NCBI RefSeq assembly: GCF_003597395.2
Contig: NC_133770.1
Coordinates: 13,526,066-13,590,065 of the forward strand
Length of the DNA stretch: 64,000 nt
Origin: Chelonoidis abingdonii
Lineage: Eukaryota > Chordata > Testudines > Testudinidae
Reading direction: 5' to 3'
Shown here in pieces: positions 35,159 through 44,085 of the stretch (within the stretch, counting starts at the first letter, position 1; every line of letters begins with the position of its first letter). The notes below the pieces were generated by a model. It made no database searches, was not told the DNA's origin, and saw nothing but the letters and a program-made list of their open reading frames with translations. The position numbers and the translations under genes were made by a program.

Positions 35159-35973
35159 TGTGACGATGTGGTTCTGGCGGGACCCAACTGAAAATGCCAA
35201 ATCAGGACCAATTGCTCAAACAGGGCAGTCACAGCCCAAGGCTGGGGTTTCTTCACCTCTAAGGCAAACCAAACCAGCCAGACAAAAGACTTCGGTGCAC
35301 CCCTCTGGCTAACCGCAAGTCACACAAGCAATTTCCTTAGACACTCCAGTCTCCAGTATCACCACCAGTCCCACACGTCCTGGGGATGAATGGTTATGAA
35401 AACCAACACCCCAGTAAAAGAAAAAGGTTCTCTCGATCCCAAAGGATCAAGCCCCAGACCCATATCGTCACAAGTGGCGTAGTCGGCAGGATTGAAGACA
35501 AAAATGGAGATGAGGCCTTTGACTTATATAGACCTTTCCCAGGTGTAAGAACCACTCCTTTGTTCCTACTGTGGAAAGTTACAGCAAAAATGGAGTTTGC
35601 AGTCACATGGGCCAGTTTCTGCATACCTTGCTGAGTCACAAGGCGTATTTGCCTCCTCTCAATGGGTCAATTGTGTAGGTGATGGTCCTTAATGGGCTAT
35701 CAAGCAGGCTAAAGCTGAGCTGACACCAGCTTGTCTGGGTGTCTCCCAGAACTGCAGCACCAAATTTGAAATACAGACAGCATACAGCCAATATTCATAA
35801 TTTCAACTACGAAAATGATACAGACATACAGACAGCATATAATCATAACCAGTAACCCATAACCTGGTCTTAGACACCTTATATGACCCCCTTACATAAG
35901 ATTTGGTGCCACTACAGAACCTTGGTTGCAACCCATGTTCTGTATGGTCCCAGTTTATATCAATAACGTCACA
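35159..35973 (-). mobile_element. Antisense solo LTR, block copy 2
   Basis: The 815-bp unit begins TGTGACGATG and ends AACGTCACA. Exact 5-bp TSDs AGTGG flank it (35154-35158 and 35974-35978). On the minus strand, GGTCTATATAAGTC at about 35535 is a TATA-box candidate, which sets the orientation. An internal TCGTCACA-AGTGG (35465-35477) repeats the terminal motif plus the TSD sequence and is followed by CGTAGTCGGCAGG. No coding region. Confidence 0.82.
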
Positions 35974-36133
35974 AGTGGGGCAGTAGGGTGAACAGTCCTG
36001 CAGAGGCAGCTGTGCTCCTCCCCAGGGTGAGATCTGGGCATGGAGGGAACTGATCAGTACACGAATGTGTAGTAAGTAACGCCCATATAAGTGTAAACAT
36101 GTTCCATTACACACATGCACTGTGTTATGCACA

Positions 36134-36900
36134 CAGAAGCGTAGCGAGCGCCCCTCCATACCCTCCGACTGGAGGGGGCCGTCCACAAGGAAGGGGCCCC
36201 TAAAAGTGGCAAAAAAAAATGTAAGGTATAACTAGGTAAGTGACATTTATTGACGCTATTGAACAATCCAGGTCGGTTTACTGACAAAACCATGAAGTCA
36301 TTATGATACATCATAATGCTATTGGCTACATCAGTTGTCTGTCGGTCAGTTTCGAATTTTAGTTGGACCCATTCAAAAGAATGTGTATTTGCGTTCATAA
36401 AGGTGGTCCGTGGATAAATGTTATTAATTTTAGTTGTTTAGTTTTTTATCGTTTCCAATGCAGAAGCGTGCTTTGTGATGTCTAAGAGAATGTATCAGAG
36501 CGGAGCTAGTAAACGAAAGGCAGCAAAAGATGCCGAGAAGGAACTGAGAAAATTCCAAAAGTTGTCAGCGTATTTTTCCTCTGCAATCGAACGTACAGGT
36601 ACAGGCACATGAAATGGACAGTGCTAGCAGCGACGAATCGTATCCAGAAGTATCCAGAAGTGCTTCAAGTGAGGTTGAAGGTGAAGCCAGTTGTTCTACA
36701 AACAAACTGTGACAGATATTCCAACTGCTGCCGGAAAGAAGTATCTGAATCTGAACCACTGACTGATGATCCAGGAGACTGGCCATCTATAATATCGGAC
36801 AGGCAGTGTGTGACATTGTTGCACGTGGCCCACCGCAGCAGAATGAAAGTTACGAATTTCCATTTAACGAGGAAAGACAGAGGTTCATAAGTACTCATTT
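36134..36900 (+). mobile_element. Second hAT, 5' part, block copy 2 (truncated)
   Basis: It starts after TATGCACA (36126-36133). From 36477 a clean plus-strand frame begins MSKRMYQSGASKRKAAKDAE and runs through KLSAYFSSAIERTG to a stop at about 36612. It resembles the N-terminus of TTF/ZMYM-type hAT transposases. Further frame-broken homology (DDPGDWPSIISDRQ) follows. Sequence breaks at 36900. Confidence 0.8.
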
Positions 36901-37542
36901 TCACCCTCTGGCTAACGCAAGTCACACAAGCAATTTCCTTAGACACTCCAGTTCCCAGTATCACCACCAGTCCCACACGTCCTGGGGATGAGATGTTATG
37001 AAACAAACACCCAGTAAAAAAAAGGTTCTCTCGATCCAAGGATCAAGCCCCAGACCATATCGTCACAGTGGCGTAGTCGGCAGGGTGAAGACAAAATGAG
37101 ATGAGGCCTGACTTATATAGACCTTTCCAGTGTAAAACACTCTTTGTTCCTACTGTGGAAAGTTACAGCAAATGGGTTTGCAGTCACATGTGCCAGTTTC
37201 TGCATACCTTGCTGAGGTCACAAGGCGTATTTGCCTCCTCAATGGTCAATTGTGTAGGTGATGGTCCTTAATGGCTATCAAGCAGGCTAAGCTGAGCTGA
37301 CACCAGCTTGTCTGGGTGTCTCCCAGAACTGCAGCACAATTGAAATACAGACAGATACGCCAATATTCATAATTTCAACTACGAAATGATACAGACATAC
37401 AGACAGCATAATCATAACAGTAACCCAAACCTGGTCTTAGACACCTATATATGACCCCCTTCATACATAAGATTTGGCTCACTACAGAACCTTGGTTGCA
37501 ACCCATGTTCTGTATGGTCCCAGTTTATATCATAACGTCACA
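36901..37542 (-). mobile_element. Antisense LTR, partial, block copy 3
   Basis: Corresponds to 35298-35973. It lacks the left 139 nt because the block junction falls inside the LTR. It ends AACGTCACA at 37542. Confidence 0.78.
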
Positions 37543-37693
37543 GTGGGCAATAGGGTGAACAGTCCTGCAGAGGAGCTGTGCTCCTCCCCAGGGTGAGATC
37601 TGGCATGAGGGAACTGATCAGTACACGAATGTGTAGTAAGTAACGCCCATTAAGTGTAACATTTCATTACACACATGCACTGTGTTATGCACA

Positions 37694-39127
37694 CAGAAGC
37701 GTAGCGAGCGCCTCTCATACCCTACGACGGAGGGGCCCCACAAGGAAGGGGCCCCTAAAAGTGGCAAAAAATTAAGGTATAACTAGGTAAGTGACATTTA
37801 TTGACGCTATTGAACAATCCAGTCGGTTTACTGACAAAACCATGAAGTCATTATGATACATCATAATGCTATTGGTACATCAGTTGTCTGTCGGTCAGTT
37901 CGAATTTTAATTGGACCCATTCAAAGAATGTGTATTTGCGTTCATAATGTGGTCCGTGATAATGTTAATATTTATTGTGTTTTATGTTTTCGTGTTCCAA
38001 TGCAGAAGTGTCTTTGTATGCTAAGAAATGTATCAGAGCGAGCTAGTAAACGAAAGGCAGCAAATGCCGGAGAGAACTTGAGAAAATTCCAAAGTTGTCA
38101 GCATTTTCCTCTGCAATCGAACGTACAGGTACAGGCACATGAAATGGACATGGCAGCGACGAATCGTATCCAGAAGTATCCGAAGTGCTTCAAGTGAGTT
38201 GAAGGTGAAGCCAGTTTGTTCTACAAACAAACTGGTGACAGATATTCCAACTGCTGCCGGAAAAAGTATCTGAATCTGAACCGACTGATGATCAGGAGAT
38301 GGCCATCTATAATATCGGACAGGCAGTGTGTGACATTGTTGCACGTGGCCCACCGCAGCAGAATGAAAGTTACGAATTTCCATTAACGAGGAAGACAGAG
38401 TTCTAATACTCATTTCTATCGAACCATGGCAAATGGCGAGAAAATAAGACGTTCATGGTTAATGTACTCAGTTCAGAAAGATGCCATTTTTTGTTTTTGT
38501 TGTAAATTATTTGGCACTGGCGACATACCGCTACGTTGTGGAACATCTGCTTGGAAAGCACTGTCAAAAAAGACTTCAGCAGCATGAAACAGGCAAAGGT
38601 CATCAAGACTGTATGGTGAAATGGTTTGACTTTGTCACGGCATAGTACCGTCATCATTGACCAACTCGAATTGCAGGCTTTTCTGAAAAAAGAGATTTCT
38701 GGAGAAGTGTTATCAATACTGCATGGTGACTCTTTTTTTTTATCTTTGCATTTGCATCAGAATTCTTCTGTCCACAATAGTTACTGTCGCTGGTGCTGAA
38801 AGGAGCTTCAGCAGAATGAAACTGATCAAGAATATCCTGCGCTCAACCATGACAGATGACAGGCTTTCTGCACTTGCAGTTATCTCAATCGAAAACAAGA
38901 TTGCCAGATCTCTGGACTATGACGCATTGATTAACCAATTTGCGGAGAACAAGGCTCGAAAGAAGCGCTTTGCGTAAATACGGAATACATGTACACTGTA
39001 GGCCTATGTATGCATAATATGAACCCTGTATATTGAATAAAATAAATACCGCATTCCAGTTTCTGCATTGTAAGGGGCCCCGGACATATGTTCGGAGGGG
39101 GCCACGTTCTTTGTTGCTACGGCCCTG
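37694..39127 (+). mobile_element. Second hAT, complete ends, with transposase remnant (copy 3)
   Basis: This 1434-bp element is flanked by exact 8-bp TSDs TATGCACA (37686-37693 and 39128-39135). The ends CAGAAGCGTAGCGAG and GTTGCTACGGCCCTG are inverted. The interior has a frame-broken N-terminal segment (about 38010-38690) and, at 38723-38977, an open hATC domain. The central transposase region normally between them is missing, so the element is internally deleted and non-autonomous. Confidence 0.9.
38723..38977 (+). pseudogene. hATC-domain transposase fragment (TTF/ZMYM-type hAT)
   Basis: An 84-residue frame with TIVTVAGAERSFSRMKLIKN, then LRSTMTDDRLSALAVISIE and a terminal AENKARKKRFA. This is a clear hAT dimerisation domain, with the AERSFS-KLIK signature and LS-LA-ISIE spacing. 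It terminates about 150 bp before the element end, as expected for the natural C-terminus. The N-terminal part lies upstream and out of frame. Confidence 0.88.
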
Positions 39128-39135
39128 TATGCACA

Positions 39136-39730
39136 ACCATTACATTCTGCTGCCACAATACATTAAACATGGGCATCAATATCGAGTGCTGACAATATGC
39201 TTGGCGCTGTAGGAAATCCAGTGGAAGACACGATCCCTGTCCCAAGTTGCTTGCAGACTAAGGGCCTGAACCGACAGCCTAGCCAATACTCCCTCTGCTT
39301 CCGGCGGGATCACGGAACACCAAGTTGTATGCGAAGACGCAAGTCACTACAGACACACATGATCTGGGTGGCCAGAGGGAGGCCACAGAGCCCTGCATCA
39401 TATGCTAGTAGGTGTATCACAGCTCTTCCAACTAACACTGAGAGGCTGGGCAGAAGACGTATGGACTTTAGGAGGAATTTGAACAAAGAAAGCAGTCACC
39501 TTGGATGCCCTGGCCAGAGGGAGGTTCCAGGAAAAGAGGCTGCATGGAAAAGGATGGGAGAGAGCAAGGAGGCAGGGAAGCTAGGGGGAAATGAGAGCAG
39601 AGAGGGCAGGGCCAGTGGAAAAGCCAAGGCTGAGAACTTGGGGAAAGAAAGAGGAGGATGCTGGAGGGATGTGACTAGCTCCCTTCTCCCACCCCCGATG
39701 GGCACTGTATGGCTCAGGAGGCTGGTATAG
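39136..39730. other. No recognised feature
   Basis: Mixed unique-looking sequence. The 177-codon plus-strand open frame from 39197 has no recognisable domain and no splice or start support, so it is not called. Confidence 0.4.
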
Positions 39731-39734
39731 GAAG

Positions 39735-40440
39735 GGGTACTGCAGAAAGGAACCTGGGAGTCATAGTGTATCAAAAGCTAAATATGAGTCAATAACGTAA
39801 CACTTGCAAAAAAAAATAAAAAAAAAGCAAACATCATTTTGGGATGTATTAGCTGGAGTGTTGTAAGCAAGACACAAGCAGTAATTCTTCTGGTCTACTC
39901 TGGGCTGATTAGGTCTCAACTGGAATATTGCGTCCAGTTTTGGGAGCCACCTTTCAGGAAAGATTAGGCAAATTGGAGAAGTCCAGAGAAGAGCAACAAA
40001 AATGATTATAGGTCTAGAAAACATGACCTATGAGGGATGATTGGAAAAATTGGGTTTGTTTAGTCTGGAGAAGAGAAGACTGAGAGGGGACATGATAACA
40101 GTTTTCAAGTACATAAAAGGTTGTTACAAGGATGGACAAAATTTGTTCTCGTTAATCTCTGAGGTTAGGACAAGAAGCAATAGGCTTAAATTGCAACAAG
40201 GGAGGCTTAGAGGTTGGACATTACGAAAAACTTCCTAATTGTCAGGGTGGTTAAGCCCTGGAATAAATTGCCTAGTGACACTGTGGAATCTCCATCATTG
40301 GAGGTTTTTAAGAGCAGGTTAGACAAACACTGGTCTGGGATGGTCTAGAATGATTGATAATGCTTAGTCTGGTCTTGAGTCCAGGGGACCGGCTAGAACA
40401 CCTCTCAAGGTCCCTTCCAGTCCTACGCTTTTATGATTCT
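39735..40440 (+). mobile_element. CR1 LINE 3' end
   Basis: The end of the CR1 reading frame (GAACCTGGGAGTCATAGTG) is followed by the 3' UTR: TCCAGAGAAGAGCAACAAAA, AGACTGAGAGGGGACATGAT, GAATCTCCATCATTGGAGG, CCTTCCAGTCCTACGC, ending ATGATTCT. The tail is then interrupted by the hairpin repeat at 40439. It is 5'-truncated. Confidence 0.88.
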
Positions 40441-40543
40441 AACAGATTTATTTGGGCATACACTTCCATGGTTAACAAAAGCTTATGCCCAAATAAATCT
40501 GTTAGTCTTTAAGGAGCCACCAGACTCCTTGTTGTTTTTGTGT
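40439..40543. repeat. Repeat with perfect 22-bp hairpin inserted in CR1 tail
   Basis: Arms 40439-40460 (CTAACAGATTTATTTGGGC...) and 40484-40505 are exact inverse copies around a 23-nt loop. GTCTTTAAGGAGCCACCAG then follows, a segment of a dispersed turtle repeat. TTATGATTCT occurs on both sides (40431-40440 and 40544-40553), either a target duplication or the CR1 terminal microsatellite. Confidence 0.7.
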
Positions 40544-40727
40544 TTATGATTCTATAATGACACAGACCCTTTTGGCTAAAGAAGAGTTCAAATCTCAGCC
40601 ATATCAATAGTGACACAAAGTCCAGAGTGAGCTACCCTCTTTCCAAAGTGTGGAAGCACAGTGGTATAGCTGAGCGGGCACTGTCTGCGATATACCGGCT
40701 CTGGGGAGAACTGTGGGCTTTGCTCTC

Positions 40728-41075
40728 CAGAGGAAGGATGGTCTAGTGGTTAGGGCCCTAGCCTAAGTGTTTAGAAGACCCATGTTTGAGTCCCTGTTCC
40801 ACCACAGACTTCCTATGTAACATGGGGTGCTGTGGCACCCCTGGGCTTGAAGCGATTTCTATCGTATACAGGGTTTGCAGTTTGGTTTAATGGCTTTCAG
40901 CACCTCCACTATACCAACTGTTCTAGCATCCCTGCTTAGGCAAGTCACTGCACTCTTCTGTACCTCAGTTCCCACTCTGTAAAATGGGGATAACAGTACC
41001 TCCCTACCACCCAGGGATGCTGTGAAGATAAATTCATGAGAGACTGTGAGATGCTCAGATACTATAGTAATAAGA
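40728..41075 (+). repeat. MIR/CORE-SINE, interrupted
   Basis: GGATGGTCTAGTGGTTAGGG, GAGTCCCTGTTCCACCACAG, CTTCCTATGTAAC, then after the insert TTAGGCAAGTCACTGCAC, CCTCAGTTCCCACTCTG and AAAATGGGGATAACAGTACC. The insert is about 40809-40935. Confidence 0.78.
40811..40936. mobile_element. Short TIR element in MIR, related to 43706-43817
   Basis: GGGGTGCTGTGGCACCCC at the left, then GGGTTTGCAGTTTGGTTTAATGGC, TATACCAACTGTTC and AGCATCCCTG at the right. Its reverse complement closely matches 43706-43817. Confidence 0.6.
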
Positions 41076-41079
41076 TCCC

Positions 41080-41659
41080 AGATAAATACCAGAGATAGAT
41101 GTCAATGGGACAACACTCCTAGGTGTTTATTTGAATTACTTTCTATAAACAAATCTGTTCTTAGAAGGCTCATAATCTCAGACTTGATTTTCCCATTGAC
41201 AAGATTTTCTTGTCTAACATCCTGTTTGAAGCTAATGGGATTTGCTTTGAATATCTACTTTCTACATCAATGGGAGATCCATCCACTGCGGCTTCAGAAG
41301 ATTTTGTATGAAAGAAACCACAGTCACAATACACATCGGTTTTATTACCATGTTATTTAAAGATCTTGAGAATATTACAGAGTAGTCTAAAGACATTTCT
41401 CTCCAGTTATATGATGATAACAGAACTTAAGTTGGGCAAATAGTAGGCATACCTCGCACTGAGGCCCTTTACCAAGCCCTCCACACTGGGGTCGCTTTCC
41501 ATTTTAGGTCCTAAACCTGCACAGATTAGGCTGCAGGACTGGGGTCTCACTTAGCAGCCTCTGCATTATACAAAATATATTTTGACCGTAAAATTATCGA
41601 CGTGTCTTTGTATGGGTCAAAAAAAAAAATTAAATCTCCAAAAATATGGTTTCAAAAGG
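41080..41659. other. No recognised feature
   Basis: AT-rich sequence. No exon or element end recognised. Confidence 0.4.
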
Positions 41660-41667
41660 CAGCCACC

Positions 41668-41954
41668 CAGGGCCGGTGCTTCCATTTAGGTGACCTAGGC
41701 GGTCGCGTAGGGTGCCAGGATTTGGGAGGGCGGCATTTTGCCGCCATCGGCAGCAATTCGGCGGCGGGGGGTCCTTCCACGCTCTGGGTCATTGGCAGCA
41801 ATTCGGCGGCGGGTCCTTCACTCACTCCGGGACCCACCACGGAAGTGCCCCAAAGACCGGGAGTGCGGAAGGACCCCCCCGCCGCAGAATTGCCGCTGAC
41901 CAGGAGCACGGAAGGACCCCTGCCTAGGGCGCCAAAAACCCTGGTGCACTCCTG
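41668..41954. mobile_element. 287-bp hAT MITE with GGCGGC-rich interior
   Basis: The left end CAGGGCCGGTGCTTCC and right end GGTGCACTCCTG are imperfect inverted repeats. TSDs CAGCCACC (41660-41667) and CTGCCACC (41955-41962) match at 7 of 8. The interior repeats CAGCAATTCGGCGGCGGG. High CpG here comes from the element and is not a promoter island. Confidence 0.8.
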
Positions 41955-41962
41955 CTGCCACC

Positions 41963-42930
41963 TTCCCCTCTCCCCAATAAATACCAACCTCATACTTTAA
42001 AATATTATAATCCTGGGCTATTTAGTGCACAATGGTTAGAGTAAAATGTGTCATATTTAATAATAGCAAAATAACACGCTGAGAACACACAATACTACAG
42101 AGTAGATGAGCCTTCGCAAACAAAGTCCCTAACCGGGAAGGATTTCAATTTAAAGACCCTAAAAATGGCATCCCTTATAACCCCAATACCTGATCTGTCC
42201 CAACCTTACAGTGAAAATTTCAGTGATAGCGCTGAAATAGAGACCCAGAAGACAGATGCACTCATGAGATGTGTACATGAGACTGTAACAATAGGCATTT
42301 CCATATCATCTACAGACAAGCAGGATTTATATGCTTTGACAATATTTTAAATATCAACCACAGTAACGCACACCCACACCCTGCGTTTACTATCCGCTGT
42401 AGCTCAGATCTAATGGTGTTAGTTTAGAAAGCAAACAGGTCTTTTGGATAAAAGCCAGAGCAATGCTGCGGTAAAGTCTGAAACTCCTCCAACTTCCACC
42501 TGCACCCTTGTATCCAGGGTAGATCTGCTGAGAGGAAAGACGCTGAGCCAAAATCATCCCTTGTGTAAATCCACACAACAGTAACCAGTGATCGGTGAAT
42601 AATGCAGAGATTAGGAAACTTGCTCTGAATTTCTTGGGTTTTTTAACCAATCTAATTCAGACCCTTTCATGTAACTTTAGGCTCCATAACAATAAAAATC
42701 ATTAATAATAATGTAGTATTGATAACCAGACTGGAAAATCACTGTGCCCTATACATCCACCGTACAGCCATCAACAGCTCGGTAATATTTCAGCACAAAG
42801 GCAACAAGAGATTTAGAAATGGACTCTTAGCCCGAAAGATCCAAGCTTCTTCCATGCCTGAAACCGAACAGCCTGCACATCTGGAGGGTGGTTAGAGAAA
42901 AGAAACCTCCGGAGTTTAAAAAGAGCTTCG
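41963..42930. other. No recognised feature (intron 1 near exon 1)
   Basis: Unique-looking sequence 3' of exon 1. No repeat ends or alternative first exon recognised. Confidence 0.4.
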
Positions 42931-43054
42931 GAGTTTACTTTTGGGTGGGGTAGACTAGTGCCTCTGCCACCGCTACTAAGAGAGTGCCAAGATTAGATTT
43001 AGACGAGCCGCTAGCAAAACAGCACTGAGGACTTGGCTCTGACTCGTCCCTTAC

Positions 43055-43154
43055 CCAGTCTGATGCCATTCTGCGTTGCCACTCTATTGCTCTGCTCCTG
43101 CAAGAAGTTGTCCTGGGATTTGCTGTGTTTGGGTTGTCTCCAGAAGCACTGCAT
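43055..43154 (-). CDS. PLCD1: PLCD1 coding exon 1 (N-terminus of phospholipase C delta-1)
   Basis: Reading the minus strand from the ATG at 43154 gives 33 codons plus one base, then a GTAAGG donor at 43054-43049. The peptide begins MQCFWRQPKHSKSQDN and continues with LQEQS, VA and NG-RLG motifs. These match the N-terminus I recall for the longer mammalian PLC-delta-1 isoform (MQC..., LQEQS, VA, NG-RLG). The exon ends in phase 1 with G. Exon 2 starts with GC, so the join makes the expected Gly before LQ. The start is supported by an in-frame TGA at 43172-43170, 18 nt upstream, and by A at position -3. The peptide precedes the PH domain and has no fold of its own that I recognise. The enzyme cleaves PI(4,5)P2 to diacylglycerol and IP3 at the plasma membrane. 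The exon is too short for ORF callers. The overlapping minus-strand ORF through 42935-43183 is in another frame and should be ignored. Confidence 0.88.
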
Positions 43155-43460
43155 GGTCCAGCCTGGGATTCAGGGGGAGGCACTGGGTGCTGGAAGGGAT
43201 TGGGGAGCCGTCAGCCTCCCTGGTCCTTCCCTGATCATCCAAATTCCCCACAGTGATTGTTGTTAAACAACTCCCAAGCTTCAGGAAGCAAGCAACAGCA
43301 GCAGGAGGAGGAGGCAGGCTGTGGGTGTGACGATGGGATGTCTCTCCTCCCTGGCTTGTTCACAGGCTGCTGCACATGCAGCAGAGATTGGAGGAGAAGT
43401 TACAGCAGCTCCCCGGGTGGAGAAGGGTAAAGTCTCCGCGCAATTAAACTCTTTGTGCGT
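43155..43460 (-). promoter_or_regulatory. PLCD1: PLCD1 5' UTR and likely proximal promoter region
   Basis: This is the sequence immediately upstream of the PLCD1 ATG on the minus strand. It holds the in-frame TGA at 43172-43170, a CTG/CTC-repeat stretch at 43286-43318 (CAG/GAG on the plus strand), a CCCGGG site near 43413 and a few CpGs around 43437. I see no TATA box at a convincing position, so the transcription start cannot be placed. Its role as leader and promoter is inferred from position only. A plus-strand open frame from 43330 starting MGCLSSLACS lies here and is probably fortuitous. Confidence 0.4.
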
Positions 43461-43705
43461 CACCTCCAGGGCAAATAGCTTCCCAGATGTCACTCCTGCC
43501 TCTGCTCAGGGCTTGTCAGCTCAGCGTGATCAGAGATGCAAAGGATGGTCTGTTGTAGCGACCCTGACAACGTCCACAGCCCTGCTTGTTCCAAGGATCC
43601 TGTAGGCTAGCAACCCCTGTTGGTGAAGCGGAGCGAAGGCATTTCCTTCGGCGTGTGAAAATGGGGTTAAAAGAGTCCAAATGTGCGTGTGAACTGCATT
43701 TTGTA

Positions 43706-43817
43706 CAGTGGCACTGGAACAGTTGGTATAGTGGGGGTGCTGAGAGCCACTGAACCAAACTGTAAGCCCTGCATATGATGGAAAGCACTTCAAGCCAGAA
43801 GGTGCCACCGCACCCGT
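43706..43817. mobile_element. Short TIR element upstream of PLCD1, inverse of 40811-40936
   Basis: CACTGGAACAGTTGGTATAG, GGGGTGCTGAGAGCCACTG, CAAACTGTAAGCCCTGCATA and AGGTGCCACCGCACCCGTG match the reverse complement of the copy in intron 1. Confidence 0.6.
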
Positions 43818-43839
43818 GTGTTTGTATCAGTTGTGGTTA

Positions 43840-44085
43840 ATGCACTAGAGTAGAGCTCTGGGTTCAGTTCCCAGTTCTGCCAAAGACTTCCTGTGTGACC
43901 CCAGGCAAGTCACTTACTCTGTGGCTCCATTCCCCATCTGCAAAACCAGGAAAATATTTCCCTTCTCCCACCCTTTGTCTGTCTTATCTACTCGTGCTGG
44001 GAGTTCTTTGGATCACTTACCACGTCTTTGTACAGTGCCTAGCACAATGGAGCCATGATCTCAGCTGGGGCCTCTAAAGACAGAC
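43840..44085 (+). repeat. MIR/CORE-SINE with L2-like tail
   Basis: TTAATGCACTAGAGTAGAGC, GGTTCAGTTCCCAGTTCTGC, TTCCTGTGTGACCCCAGGC, AAGTCACTTACTCTGTGG, then GTACAGTGCCTAGCACAATGG. It is close to full length and one of the clearest copies. Confidence 0.82.

Larger units (their letters stand above)
29852..36900. repeat. Repeated block, copy 2 (about 7.05 kb)
   Basis: This copy has the cleanest element ends and the best-preserved reading frames. It starts at a poly(T)-GCA junction where one hAT is fused to another. It stops at 36900 inside a transposase remnant, where sequence jumps back to the equivalent of 28031. Confidence 0.9.
36901..39127. repeat. Repeated block, partial copy 3
   Basis: It begins at the CACCCTCTGGCTAAC equivalent of 28031 and 35298, matches both through the antisense LTR and second hAT, then continues past the point where copy 1 breaks, to the natural hAT end at 39127. 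Gap-type differences are dense to about 38.55 kb and become rare after it. Confidence 0.88.
18825..43054 (-). other. PLCD1: PLCD1 intron 1 (about 24.2 kb)
   Basis: The intron is bounded by the exon 1 donor (GTAAGG at 43054-43049) and the exon 2 acceptor (CAG at 18827-18825). It contains a Tigger-like element, an old hAT with two nested LTRs, the repeated 7-kb block, a CR1 copy and several MIR/hAT fragments. No other exon was recognised inside. If the repeated block is an assembly error, the true intron would be roughly 9 kb shorter. Confidence 0.8.

Noticed and set aside
22848..39127. Repeated block considered as a CRISPR-like, satellite or novel repeat system
   Set aside because: The units are 7 kb of nested transposons with non-biological junctions. 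There is no short direct-repeat and spacer structure.
39197..39730. 177-codon plus-strand open frame
   Set aside because: Low-complexity Gly/Glu/Arg-rich second half, no recognised domain, no splice or promoter support.
41700..41930. CpG-rich stretch considered as a CpG island promoter
   Set aside because: It lies entirely within a TSD-flanked hAT MITE with GGCGGC repeats, on the intron side of exon 1.
42935..43183. 82-codon minus-strand open frame over PLCD1 exon 1
   Set aside because: It is in a different frame from the exon and reads through the GTAAGG donor. The true coding frame starts at 43154.
43330..43605. Plus-strand open frame starting MGCLSSLACSQAAAHAAEIG, with a possible donor and an N-terminal myristoylation-like motif
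   Set aside because: It lies in the PLCD1 5' region, resembles no protein I recognise, and has no second exon or transcript support. Short open frames of this length are expected by chance.
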